The notes beneath the pieces were generated by a model. The model saw only the letters and a list, made by a program, of their open reading frames with translations. It searched no databases and had not been told where the DNA came from. Of a stretch of DNA of 64,000 nucleotides, positions 45,480-54,425 are shown piece by piece. Each line of letters begins with the position of its first letter. The stretch's first letter is position 1. Position numbers and translations under genes: made by a program. The stretch covers positions 46,595 through 110,594 of the forward strand of contig CANNEE010000018.1 of assembly GCA_947503555.1 (NCBI GenBank). Reading direction: 5' to 3'. The stretch is from an uncultured Shewanella sp. (lineage in GTDB: Bacteria; Pseudomonadota; Gammaproteobacteria; Enterobacterales; Shewanellaceae).

Positions 45480-48008
45480 TTGCCGTAAGAACTTGATAAA
45501 TTCATTATTTGGCAAAGGCTTACTATAGTAATAGCCCTGAACATAGTGACAGCCTTTCGCAATAAGAAAATCAAGTTGGCTTGCTTGTTCCACTCCTTCG
45601 GCAACCACTTTAAGCCCTAAGGCTTCAGCCATAGATAACATGACGCCCACTAACACTCTATCGTCATGATCATGATCTAAATTGCAGATAAAGGATCTAT
45701 CAATCTTTAAGAAGTTAACCGGAAACTTCTTCAAATAACTCAATGAAGAATAGCCTGTACCAAAATCATCAATCGCCAAGTTAATCCCAAGATCTCTCAA
45801 TGACTGAAGCTGACTAGTAATTGAACTATCATCGAGCAGTAAAAGGCTTTCGGTGATCTCTAGCGTCACTCGACTTGGCTTTATGCCAGAGTGAACAATA
45901 TGCTGAGCAATATGACTCACCCTGTCCTGACGCTCAAACTCTCGGCTAGATAGGTTCAGTGCAAGACTCACTTCTCGACCTTTGACTAACGGCCAGTTCA
46001 CCGCATCTTTACAGGCCTGTTTCACCACAAAGTCACTGACAGCAAAGATTAAACCAATCTCTTCGGCTAGAGGAATAAAACGATCTGGCGGTACAAATTC
46101 ACCATCTCCCGTTTTCCAACGCACCAAGGCCTCGCAGCCTGCCAGCATCTTATTAACGCCGCACATAATCGGCTGATAATAAACTTCCAGCTCTTGATTC
46201 TCGACAGCACTGCGCAAACGTCGCTCTAGCTCTCGGCGACTCAGGGCTTCGACATCCATCGCCATGGTGAAAAACTGAAAATTATTACGCCCCTTGGCCT
46301 TTGCTTGATACATAGCAGTATCAGCCTTACGCAACAGAGTCAGTGCATCTTCTCCATCTGTGGGGTAAACGCTAATACCGATACTGGCGGAAACAAAGGC
46401 ATCATTGCCATCAATAGTATATGGAGTGGATAGTTTCTCCAGCACGCCGACTGCACTTTGCTTTATCACCTGATGCTGGTGGGAATCAGATATTAATATG
46501 GCAAATTCATCCCCCCCTAGCCTAGCGACCACATCGCCGAACTTAGCACTCTTTGCTAAACGTTTTGATGCCTCTTGCAACAATAAATCACCAATGCCGT
46601 GGCCTAGGGTATCATTGACATACTTAAATCTGTCTAAATCAACAAACAAGACCCCGATATGGGTTTGCTGAGTACTCGCTTTATCGATAAGTTCGGATAA
46701 GCTACGGAAAAATAGATTTCGATTAGCGAGCCCAGTAAGGGAGTCATAATTGGCTTGGTGTTGAATACGTTTTTCATCAAGTTTTTGCTGAGTAATATCG
46801 ATAATACTTACGGGTAGGTTAGTGAAGCCTTCTTTACTCGTTGGGATCTGAAATGAAATGATAGCGTTAATTTCTCTTCCTTTAAGACTGTGATAGCCCA
46901 CCTCTGCACTAAAATTGGACTCTTCATTCCAAATTGCAATCAAGCCTTGAATAAACACCTGAGTCGCACCAGGCGTGAAAGTCACATGCATTTTATCGAC
47001 AAAGTCTTCAAAGCTGATAGCATCGAACAAAGCTAGCGTTGCATCATTAACCTGCTTGACTTTGACTTTACTCATTAGCTCAAATGCGTAATCTGGGTTT
47101 GTACTCAAATACTGCTCTAAATCTGTCACACCTTGTGTTTTTAACTTGGCAAACTCATCGACCACCTCGACAAGATCTTCATTCCAAATCGACACTTGCG
47201 CGTTTTCAAATAAGCCCTTAAACCTCTCTTCACTCTCCAGAATCCTTTGATAAGGTTTTTTAACATTAGATACAATAACCGCATGAAAAATAAACCAATA
47301 TGAAAGCAGTTTAAATAGATGACCGACCAGGTTAGACAGCCCATAGACGCTCACATAGAAGGTAAAAGCCAACTCAGCACAAATAGTGAAAAAGATTGAG
47401 CCTAAAATTAGCGCCTTATCTTCCGACGTGAGTTCAAGTTCAGCACGAGTAAATAGTACGAACGCCAATGCCATCAAGAATACAATCCCATATTCGCTGT
47501 AAATCTTAGGGGCAGTTAAACCTGAGCCTTCGATAAACATTACAGGCAGTAACTGATTGACTATGAGTAAAATTCCAACACAGGTTAATAGTCCAAAATA
47601 GGTCATTAGCCGATAAGGATTCGCTAGACGTCGAGCAAAATAGGGAGCCGAGACCAACAGCAGGGCCTCTAAAAACCGAGCCATCAACCAATACTGAACA
47701 GCCAGATTAGGACCTGTGACAGTAAAAATATTCATCCCCTTATAAACAAGGGTATGAATGATATCTAAAATGCCAATCCAGAAATAACCACAGGCGAGAT
47801 ATAGCAATAAACCCTGGCGTATATAGCTTTTAGCCGACCAAGCCAACGCAAACATGCAAAAAGAGATGATAATAGTGATGAGTTCAACGAGTGTATGAAA
47901 GGCAAGAAAACTCAGCTGAGATACCATGATCAGCAGCACACTCAAAACCAAAGGGATCAGCCATAGCTTTAGGCTCAATAATGCCCCAGATTTGAATACC
48001 GTACTCAA
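45435..48008 (-). CDS. MASE3-PAS-GGDEF-EAL protein (c-di-GMP turnover)
   Basis: An 857-residue membrane protein. Residues 1-245 are a MASE3 integral membrane sensor (GYFWIGILDIIHTL is its hallmark), followed by a PAS-like region (about 255-410), a GGDEF domain with intact LGGDEF at 497-502 but no RxxD inhibitory site five residues before it, and an EAL domain with EAL at 626-628, DDFGTGYSSL and VVAEGVE. Both catalytic motifs look intact, so it may make or degrade c-di-GMP; net activity cannot be read. Its 3' end overlaps the convergent small membrane protein gene. Confidence 0.92.
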   Translation of the reverse strand: MSTVFKSGALLSLKLWLIPLVLSVLLIMVSQLSFLAFHTLVELITIIISFCMFALAWSAKSYIRQGLLLYLACGYFWIGILDIIHTLVYKGMNIFTVTGPNLAVQYWLMARFLEALLLVSAPYFARRLANPYRLMTYFGLLTCVGILLIVNQLLPVMFIEGSGLTAPKIYSEYGIVFLMALAFVLFTRAELELTSEDKALILGSIFFTICAELAFTFYVSVYGLSNLVGHLFKLLSYWFIFHAVIVSNVKKPYQRILESEERFKGLFENAQVSIWNEDLVEVVDEFAKLKTQGVTDLEQYLSTNPDYAFELMSKVKVKQVNDATLALFDAISFEDFVDKMHVTFTPGATQVFIQGLIAIWNEESNFSAEVGYHSLKGREINAIISFQIPTSKEGFTNLPVSIIDITQQKLDEKRIQHQANYDSLTGLANRNLFFRSLSELIDKASTQQTHIGVLFVDLDRFKYVNDTLGHGIGDLLLQEASKRLAKSAKFGDVVARLGGDEFAILISDSHQHQVIKQSAVGVLEKLSTPYTIDGNDAFVSASIGISVYPTDGEDALTLLRKADTAMYQAKAKGRNNFQFFTMAMDVEALSRRELERRLRSAVENQELEVYYQPIMCGVNKMLAGCEALVRWKTGDGEFVPPDRFIPLAEEIGLIFAVSDFVVKQACKDAVNWPLVKGREVSLALNLSSREFERQDRVSHIAQHIVHSGIKPSRVTLEITESLLLLDDSSITSQLQSLRDLGINLAIDDFGTGYSSLSYLKKFPVNFLKIDRSFICNLDHDHDDRVLVGVMLSMAEALGLKVVAEGVEQASQLDFLIAKGCHYVQGYYYSKPLPNNEFIKFLRQSGHDEDAGIEAEHE

Positions 48009-48098
48009 TCACACTCCTTCTATTTAAAAATAGATAAAGATGAGTGATAGTATGGCATTAATTTCGATAAATAACCCTATGAATCAAATATTTTTCAC

Positions 48099-48710
48099 CT
48101 AAGTCGCAGAGACAAAATCGAGGCGAAAATCATCATGCTTCATCTCATCCCAATAGATCACTTCACCAAAGTGCTCAGCCAGCTTTGCATTAAATTGATT
48201 AAAGCTTGGCAAACTCACTTCAATGTCTGTTAAGCAGGCATAGACAAATCGATGGCAGTTATTATCAAAGAGATCATATTCGCGATATTGATAGACCTTA
48301 GATTCAGCTCTTGATAACACTAAGGGGTTAATTAAAGGTTGATGTTGATGATCGCAGGCAAGATAGATTTGTGTGCCTGTGCGCCCTGCTAAAAAACGCT
48401 TCACCGATACTACGCGAACAAGCCCACTGCCATGAAGCTCAATCAGCATATTATCTCCTAGCCAAATCCCTGTGTGCTCTATCATGCCATAAACATAACA
48501 GCAGACTATTGCACCTGGCTTAGGCGCAACTTGACGCAGAGAGCGATCGATCAAACTCGGCCCTAAACCTAAGTGCTTATCTGCTTCAGGTTCCTTAGGG
48601 GCTAACCCCAACAGTCTATCGCGCTCCGTTTGTTTACGCTTTTGCTTCTCATCGGCTATGAGGCCCGCGCCGATTATCGCACCACCTATCCATAACAAAG
48701 GCAATGGCAT
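48099..48710 (-). CDS. LRAT/NlpC-P60-like papain-fold protein
   Basis: A 203-residue protein with an N-terminal hydrophobic stretch (PLPLLWIGGAIIGAGLIA) and a domain resembling LRAT-like (permuted NlpC/P60) enzymes: PKPGAIVCCYVYGMIEHTGIWLG with the conserved His, a second polar position in ELHGSG, and the Cys in FDNNCHRFVYACL. Such proteins act as acyltransferases, thioesterases or amidases. The ATG with GAGGAGG upstream is chosen over a start six codons earlier. The reaction and substrate are unknown. Confidence 0.72.
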   Translation of the reverse strand: MPLPLLWIGGAIIGAGLIADEKQKRKQTERDRLLGLAPKEPEADKHLGLGPSLIDRSLRQVAPKPGAIVCCYVYGMIEHTGIWLGDNMLIELHGSGLVRVVSVKRFLAGRTGTQIYLACDHQHQPLINPLVLSRAESKVYQYREYDLFDNNCHRFVYACLTDIEVSLPSFNQFNAKLAEHFGEVIYWDEMKHDDFRLDFVSAT

Positions 48711-48921
48711 AACCCCCTCCTCTTTCACTAATGAAGTTGAGTCATTTGCTATTGCACTAAGTTAAGCAGTAATAAAATGAGAATAAAGCGAAAAAGTGTA
48801 ACTGAAATTACCTAGGAGCTGTTGACCTTTGCTGACTAGTTTTTGCGCTCAGTCAATGGCATTTTATCGCGGCGAGCTAGGTGAAACTGCTGTAAAAACA
48901 ACCTTGAAAGAACAGCAGCCC

Positions 48922-49608
48922 CTAGAGCCATACCATGATATCGCTAAGCTTAAGCCGTGAAGGATCGCCAATGGCTTGAGATTGCGCTAAAAACAGCTCT
49001 CCACAAGCCAGTGCATCCACTAGCGCATTATGAGCATTATAAACAGGTAAATGATATCGAGCGCGACAAGCGCCAAGTCTTAATGCTCCCTCTTGGATCA
49101 TCTCATGCTGTCTCAGCAAACGTTTACGCTCTGTCGTCAAAGTATCTATCACAGGCAGGCTAACAGACTCGCCAAATACTTGTCTCAATCCCTGTTGGAT
49201 AAATTTCACGTCTAATGGTCCATGATGTGCCACCAATACCTTGCCCTGACACTGCTCTAACAGCCAGTTCATCGCCTGCACAAGGCTTAAGCCATCATCT
49301 AAATGGTTATCCATAATGCCATGAATAGCCGCGCTATCGCCGACACTGCCATCAATTTGCAGAAATTTATGCTCAGCACTATCAAGCCTAAGCTGGCCAT
49401 TAATAATAGGAATAATGCCAATACTTAGAATTTGATCTGTTAATGGATCTAGGCCCGTCATCTCCAAATCAATCGCCATCAGCGGCGCTTGCAGTAAGTT
49501 TTGTCCCATCAAGGTGTCTAAACTGGCCAAGTAGCGTTTCAACAGCTCATGACGAGCGGTGAAAAGCTGCTTCTTAAGCTGGAGTTTAGACATTAACGCT
49601 GGCAGCAC
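48922..49608 (-). CDS. DEDDh 3'-5' exonuclease (DnaQ-like)
   Basis: A 228-residue exonuclease-fold protein. The N-terminal 42 residues are a helical extension; then come ExoI AIDLEMTGLD (Asp47, Glu49), ExoII around HHGPLDVKF, and ExoIII NAHNALVDALACGE with the DEDDh His and Asp. Its GTG start shares one base with the TAG stop of the upstream CBS/DUF294 gene (TAGTG), so the pair is translationally coupled. This pairing recurs in gammaproteobacteria, often beside acetate uptake genes, but its function is not established. Confidence 0.88.
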   Translation of the reverse strand: MLPALMSKLQLKKQLFTARHELLKRYLASLDTLMGQNLLQAPLMAIDLEMTGLDPLTDQILSIGIIPIINGQLRLDSAEHKFLQIDGSVGDSAAIHGIMDNHLDDGLSLVQAMNWLLEQCQGKVLVAHHGPLDVKFIQQGLRQVFGESVSLPVIDTLTTERKRLLRQHEMIQEGALRLGACRARYHLPVYNAHNALVDALACGELFLAQSQAIGDPSRLKLSDIMVWL

Positions 49609-51455
49609 TAAAAGCTCCTCATAAACTTCATCTTAGTACCTGACTGCGCATCGTGGACTACCTTAAACGCATCCCTTAACTGGTGTCGAACCAAAGAAGA
49701 AAGCTCCTGAGGCATCAAATAGTTAGATACTGGCCTACCATCGGTATGTTGATGGCCTTGATTCGCCAAGCGCATATGGGCGATAAATTCATGCGCATCG
49801 GCTAAATTCAGCGCATCTTTGCGATTAATGATCGACTTATCCATTAATTCACGTATTCGCTTGGCGGTATTGACCTCTTTAATCCCTGCAGAAAGTGAAT
49901 ACACACGAGCAATATCATTAATCAGTGCACTACCTTTATGCTTTAAATCTATCCCCTTTACTTCACTGCCATCTCGCTCCAATACAAACTTACGAAAGAA
50001 GCCTAAAGGTGGCGCTTCAGTCAACGCATTTCCCGTCAACGCAGCAAGGAAAATATCATTGTCTTTGGTATTGGCTAGAACCGTATCCTGCAGTGCATCA
50101 AACAGACTCGAAGGGCCGTAGACAGAGCGCATATCAAAAAAGATACTGGCATGCATCAGCGCTTTGGGCTCAGGGGATAACACCCAATTATCAAACACAC
50201 CTTGCCAGCGCTCTAGAGACATACACCACTTAGGGTTTTGTGCCATGATATCGCCAGGACAATAAACATAGCCACACTCGTTAAGGCCCGCACATACCGC
50301 TTTAGCCAGTGCACTAAAATAGCCTTTAGCATGCTCATCGGGCTCATGGGCAAGCAGTAAGCCATTATCTTGATCCGAACAGGCGGCTTGATCTTGTCTT
50401 CCCTGAGACCCAAAAGCTAGCCAACAAAATGGCATTGGTGCTTCACCCAGAATTTGTTGATTGAGGGTAATCAGGCGCCTTGTGAGGGCATCGGTAACCG
50501 AAGTTAAAATACGGCCAATCTCTTCGGCTCTGGCATCGGCGCTAATCAAGTTCTGCAGTAACAGCGGGATCTGCTTACTGACACTGATCAAACTCGCTAA
50601 GTCTTTTTGCCTCTCTATCTCACCTATTAGTAATAAAGGCTGTGAGCTTTGGCCTCGCAAAATATCGGTACTGGTCACTACACCTACTGCTGTCTCACCT
50701 TTCACCACAGGTAGATGATGAATATTGTGCTCACTCATCAGCAGCATGGCTTCAAATACCAAAGTGTTAGGCTCAATCGCAATAGGATTGGATGTCATGG
50801 CTTGATGGACTGGCAAATTGCCATCGAAAGACTCTGCAAGCACACGATTACGCAGATCCCTATCGGTCAAAATTCCCGCTAGCTTATTGTTATCAATCAC
50901 CAGCACAGATGAAACTCGCGCTTGACGCATAATCTGCGCCGCTTCAGTCACACTCGACTTTAATGGAATCGTCAATGGATTATGGGACATCAAGGTGCTG
51001 ATACGGCTAGTGGTGGTATGATCTTTAGCCTTAAAACGAGTCTGATGACGCATTCGTCTGGCAAATGCACGATTAAAGAAGCGATCGAATTGACGGCTTT
51101 CCTTCCGCAGAGAGTCAAAGGTATCGAGATCTAGATGATAAACCAGTGCATCTTCAAGAATATGCACTCGAGTGGATACCTCTTCACCGCTAAGCAAAGA
51201 GGGAAAGCCAAAATAATCCCCTTCACCAAGACGATCGATCAGCTCTCCTTCTTTATCCGTGACTTCAAAGGCGCCGCTGCGAACAATATACAGCTGAGGG
51301 TTATCACCATCTAAAGGCACATAACCACTGGCCTTGCTGTAATAACCTATGGTTAACCGCTTAGTACATCTTATAAGACTCTCATCACTTAAGGTGTCAA
51401 AAGGGACTAGGGACATTAAAAAATCTTTGACCGGCTGAAGTTCGCTGGCATCCAT
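49608..51455 (-). CDS. cNMP-binding, CBS-pair and DUF294 nucleotidyltransferase-like protein
   Basis: A 615-residue soluble multi-domain protein: cyclic-nucleotide-binding domain (about 15-140; LYIVRSGAFEVTDKEGELIDRLGEGDYFG), two CBS motifs (about 150-270), a DUF294 nucleotidyltransferase-like domain with GSQGR at 349-353 and a metal-type DQD at 361-363, and a DUF294 C-terminal domain. Related to the GlnD nucleotidyltransferase fold, so it may modify a partner in response to nucleotides. The ATG preceded by AGGAG eight bases away is chosen over one nine codons upstream. It is coupled to the exonuclease gene. Confidence 0.88.
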   Translation of the reverse strand: MDASELQPVKDFLMSLVPFDTLSDESLIRCTKRLTIGYYSKASGYVPLDGDNPQLYIVRSGAFEVTDKEGELIDRLGEGDYFGFPSLLSGEEVSTRVHILEDALVYHLDLDTFDSLRKESRQFDRFFNRAFARRMRHQTRFKAKDHTTTSRISTLMSHNPLTIPLKSSVTEAAQIMRQARVSSVLVIDNNKLAGILTDRDLRNRVLAESFDGNLPVHQAMTSNPIAIEPNTLVFEAMLLMSEHNIHHLPVVKGETAVGVVTSTDILRGQSSQPLLLIGEIERQKDLASLISVSKQIPLLLQNLISADARAEEIGRILTSVTDALTRRLITLNQQILGEAPMPFCWLAFGSQGRQDQAACSDQDNGLLLAHEPDEHAKGYFSALAKAVCAGLNECGYVYCPGDIMAQNPKWCMSLERWQGVFDNWVLSPEPKALMHASIFFDMRSVYGPSSLFDALQDTVLANTKDNDIFLAALTGNALTEAPPLGFFRKFVLERDGSEVKGIDLKHKGSALINDIARVYSLSAGIKEVNTAKRIRELMDKSIINRKDALNLADAHEFIAHMRLANQGHQHTDGRPVSNYLMPQELSSLVRHQLRDAFKVVHDAQSGTKMKFMRSF

Positions 51456-51995
51456 AGCATAAACTCCTGCTAAAAGTATCAAGTGTTTACAACACTATAT
51501 AATGTCCTACATAGAGTGAACTACTCGACTTATGGCCAATATCTGGGAATCAGTGGGGTAAAATCAAAAAACAGAGGAAATCAGTAGGAGTTTAAGTCTA
51601 AAAATTGAGAGGGAAGTAAATCGAAAGCGCTAAAAAATGAACAGAGGTTTATATCACCCTATTTCAATGACTTATAAGGTTTGCTTATAGTCTTCAACAC
51701 ACTTGTCCACAGATTCTGTGGATAACCGTTAGAAGTTAACCTCTCATATATGGCTTATATCTGTTCTTATGTCAATACAATCGGCTCGTTAATAGTTCCA
51801 GAGCGATCTAAATGGAGATAAAATCGGCGATCTGCGCACTATAGCTACAGATCCTGACGATCATTATTGGCTAATACTCAAATTAACAGTGTATTTACAA
51901 TTAGCAGATAAATGATTGATCTCGACAATACTTGCCTATTGTTTCATTTATCGCGATACTCGGGGTAGATATCGATTAACCCCTCTCGTGGTAAC
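51456..51995. other. 540-base gene-free region upstream of the CBS/DUF294 gene
   Basis: AT-rich sequence between divergent genes. No ORF with a ribosome binding site was accepted. The main feature is an inverted pair of DnaA-box-like sequences at 51703-51725. Confidence 0.5.
51703..51725. promoter_or_regulatory. Inverted pair of DnaA-box-like sequences
   Basis: TGTGGATAA at 51717-51725 is the exact complement of the strong DnaA box TTATCCACA, and TTGTCCACA at 51703-51711 differs from it by one base. They face each other across five bases and could also fold as a hairpin (tccaca / tgtgga). A DnaA role is inference. Confidence 0.45.
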
Positions 51996-52445
51996 ATGCG
52001 CAATTTCATTCTCATTTTATCTTTATTGTTTTTCGCTGGTTGTAACGGCTCTAATCCTGAACAAGCAGGCCAACTCAGTCCAGAGCAGGTCACCTTAGGC
52101 TTTTTTAAAGCGATTTATGTCGATAAAGACGTAGCCAAAGCCAAAAGCTACGCTGATGAGCCGATGCAAGAGTTGATGGAGCACTATTATATTGCCTCCT
52201 CTATTCAGCGGCATATGCTGGCGCTGTCGATGACAGATGTCACTATGGAGATCGACGAAATCAGTATCGACTTCTTTCGAAAGTTTGATGATGACGTCAC
52301 AGTAGTGGTTAAGCTAAAAGGACTTAAAGGTGGCAGTAACTGGATAGATGACAGAACCGTTAGGCTTAAGAAGAAGAAAATCGATAAAAAGAAGAGATGG
52401 GTAATCGTTGAGATAGTGCCAGAAAAGTTCAAGGTCAATGGCTAG
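51996..52445 (+). CDS. Small lipoprotein of unknown function (DUF4878/NTF2-like layout)
   Basis: A 149-residue protein with a clear lipoprotein signal (ILSLLFFAGC, Cys16). The mature part starts with a spacer, then SPEQVTLGFFKAIYVDKDVAKAKSYAD, a pattern seen in DUF4878 and other NTF2-like lipoproteins, and ends in a very basic strand (RLKKKKIDKKKRWVIVEIVPEKF). No strong ribosome binding site is seen. It stands alone and is followed by a terminator. The family link is tentative. Confidence 0.72.
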   Translation: MRNFILILSLLFFAGCNGSNPEQAGQLSPEQVTLGFFKAIYVDKDVAKAKSYADEPMQELMEHYYIASSIQRHMLALSMTDVTMEIDEISIDFFRKFDDDVTVVVKLKGLKGGSNWIDDRTVRLKKKKIDKKKRWVIVEIVPEKFKVNG

Positions 52446-52506
52446 TAAAAGAAGAGAGTAGCGCCCACTAGCTTTCAATTTTTCAATTTCAATGACTGAA
52501 CACAAT

Positions 52507-52538
52507 AAAAAATAGCGACTTTAAGTCGCTATTTTTAC
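52507..52538 (+). terminator. Terminator of the lipoprotein gene
   Basis: Hairpin aaaaatagcgact ttaa gtcgctattttt with T-run, about 60 bases after the stop; symmetrical and able to serve the small minus-strand gene at 52586 too. Confidence 0.88.
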
Positions 52539-52585
52539 CTGGATAGAGTCTCTATGGAATAGGACACTAAGCTAAATAATATTAC

Positions 52586-52684
52586 TTAGTCTAAAAACGC
52601 TTCCTCATCCATATCTAAAGGCAATGACTCCATCACTTCGTCTTGCACTTGATAATATGCGTCTTGGTATTCACGAGCTTCCAT
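52586..52684 (-). CDS. Small acidic protein, 32 residues
   Basis: A short open frame from ATG 52684 to TAA 52586 encodes 32 residues (MEAREYQDAYY ... LDMDEEAFLD) rich in Asp and Glu with no hydrophobic segment. A CGGAG Shine-Dalgarno lies six to seven bases before the ATG, and a terminator stands at 52507-52538 beyond its stop, so it has the parts of a real gene. No family is recognised. The evidence is positional and compositional only. Confidence 0.5.
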   Translation of the reverse strand: MEAREYQDAYYQVQDEVMESLPLDMDEEAFLD

Positions 52685-53102
52685 AATAACTCCGGTTTCT
52701 CTAGGTTTAGGGTACAGAGACGTGCCTTTTTAATTCTTTCAGTTTTCAATCCATCATCAAATCAACGATCGAGTGAAACGAAATTCTTGCTAGCTTTGCT
52801 AGTCACTATGCACTTTGCCTCTCAACGAAAACATCAAGTTCTCATTGAGTGAGATTCTATCACTCTCAGCTCACGACTTACAGAAAACTTTCACCTTGAT
52901 CACACTCAAGTCGCAGAAAACAGTGTTTACCTCTAAAAACAGATATAAAATTACGTAAGACTTTCAGTTTTATAAAAGCTCAAGGAATAAACAGAATCTA
53001 CTCATAGCACAAAAGTCTAATCTGAACACCTACAACTGCTATTGGTTAAAGATGGCTGCAATATTGCTGCACGTCAGTCAGACTGATAGAAGGAACATGA
53101 GC
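52685..53102. other. 418-base gene-free region between divergent small genes
   Basis: AT-rich spacer between the 32-residue gene (minus) and the 74-residue gene (plus). A plus-strand 69-codon frame crossing it lacks a ribosome binding site and was not accepted. No other structure stood out. Confidence 0.45.
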
Positions 53103-53327
53103 ATGAATAATCTAGTTGAATTTGAGGCAGAAGAGCTCACCGCCCTGTTCGCCCAAGGGGATATGCTAAGCGTTAAAATGTTTATGGAAACCATGGGAAT
53201 GCCATGTGACGTCCAAGATAGATTAATTAGCGAAATATCATCTTTAAAGAACCAAAACAGCAGTGAGATAGGTAGGATAATCGAAAATTACGGCCAATCT
53301 CATATTACCGATAGACTCAGCTATTGA
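53103..53327 (+). CDS. Hypothetical small protein, 74 residues
   Basis: An unrecognised soluble, helical, acidic protein (MNNLVEFEAEELTALFAQGD ...) with no signal peptide or membrane segment. The ATG at 53103 is preferred because AAGGA lies eight bases upstream; an in-frame ATG two codons earlier is too close to that site. A terminator follows the stop by about 20 bases, so this is a complete single-gene unit. Confidence 0.65.
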   Translation: MNNLVEFEAEELTALFAQGDMLSVKMFMETMGMPCDVQDRLISEISSLKNQNSSEIGRIIENYGQSHITDRLSY

Positions 53328-53349
53328 TACATTCTTATTACTGCTAAAA

Positions 53350-53375
53350 CAACGCCACCTAATAGGTGGCGTTTT
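53350..53375 (+). terminator. Terminator between the 74-residue gene and the methyltransferase gene
   Basis: Hairpin aacgccacct aat aggtggcgtt followed by TT and AT-rich sequence, placed between convergent genes and able to serve both. Confidence 0.85.
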
Positions 53376-53398
53376 AACATCAAAATAAGCAAAAGAGA

Positions 53399-54304
53399 CT
53401 AGCTCTTCCTGTAACGTAATACCTTTAACGCTTTTTCCATATCGATATCATCAAATACCTCTGGATTATCGATACGCTCAACAAAAGTGAGCGATGGAGC
53501 AGTCTCCATAACCTGCTGCTTAAGAAAATCTGACGTTAACTCTGGCGCATTTAAGCAAAGCAGTAACTCACCGCCTTCTGCCACCAGCTCAGGTAAACGC
53601 TTTAACAAGCGCACATAATCTTTGGTCGCAACAAAACTGCCCTTTTGATTACTCGGTGGATCGGCAATTACTAAATCATAGGGACCAAGCTTAGTCAGCT
53701 TACCCCAAGATTTAAATATATCGTGACCAAGGAATCGTGCTCCAGCCGTCAAACCATTATGCAGATGATTTTGCTTGCCAATCGACAACGCCCCTTTGGC
53801 CATATCGATATTCACAACCTGATCTGCACCACCTTTTAATGCTGCCACCGAGAAGCCGCAGGTATAGGCAAAAAGGTTAAGTACATTTTTCCCCTTGGAT
53901 TCTCGCTTAACCAAGGCGCGGCCATTGGCCATATCCAAAAACAGGCCATGGTTTTGACCTCGAGTAAGATGCACCTGATAAAGGCAGCCATTCTCATTAA
54001 TAATGTGCTGCTCCGGCACTTCACCTCTGATTATCTGAGTAACAGTCTTGCCAGCAGCACGATGCTGATAAACCAAATTTAGCTTGGATGATTCAACTTG
54101 TTGCCAACGCGTCTCAACAGCTTGAACTAACCTTGCTAACTCTTCATCGGCTAAAGGCTTAAAGCTAGTCAGCAAGAGTACCGGCTCAAACCAGTCTAAA
54201 CACAGATGTTCAGCTTCGGGAAACTTGCCGCCACGACCATGAATTAAGCGTTGGGACTCTGAGCCAAACTCAATTTTTTCTATCTCATTCAAAAACGACT
54301 GCAT
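53399..54304 (-). CDS. Class I SAM-dependent methyltransferase (RlmI/RlmK-related)
   Basis: A 301-residue methyltransferase of the Methyltrans_SAM group that includes rRNA m5C enzymes. Motif I is NVLNLFAYTCGFSVAALKGGA (near 140), the acidic ribose-binding position is VNIDMAKGAL, and the catalytic-type motif is ADPPSNQKGSF near 218. The N-terminus lacks a recognisable PUA domain, unlike RlmI, so its substrate may differ. It stands alone on the minus strand. rRNA is the likely substrate by family, not shown here. Confidence 0.82.
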   Translation of the reverse strand: MQSFLNEIEKIEFGSESQRLIHGRGGKFPEAEHLCLDWFEPVLLLTSFKPLADEELARLVQAVETRWQQVESSKLNLVYQHRAAGKTVTQIIRGEVPEQHIINENGCLYQVHLTRGQNHGLFLDMANGRALVKRESKGKNVLNLFAYTCGFSVAALKGGADQVVNIDMAKGALSIGKQNHLHNGLTAGARFLGHDIFKSWGKLTKLGPYDLVIADPPSNQKGSFVATKDYVRLLKRLPELVAEGGELLLCLNAPELTSDFLKQQVMETAPSLTFVERIDNPEVFDDIDMEKALKVLRYRKS

Positions 54305-54425
54305 GATGATATATAACTACTCTACTCTCGATTTCATGTACAACTAAGTCACACGATTTGTATCTGCTAAAACCATGGACAATTAACACCATGGACAGGC
54401 ACCCAGGCCTGCCCATGTGCGTCAT

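Noticed and set aside
48858-48959. Small plus-strand frame of about 34 codons between the LRAT-like and exonuclease genes
   Set aside because: No ribosome binding site and it runs into the 3' end of the exonuclease gene.
52643-52852. 69-codon plus-strand frame
   Set aside because: No ribosome binding site, and it is antisense to a better supported 32-residue gene.
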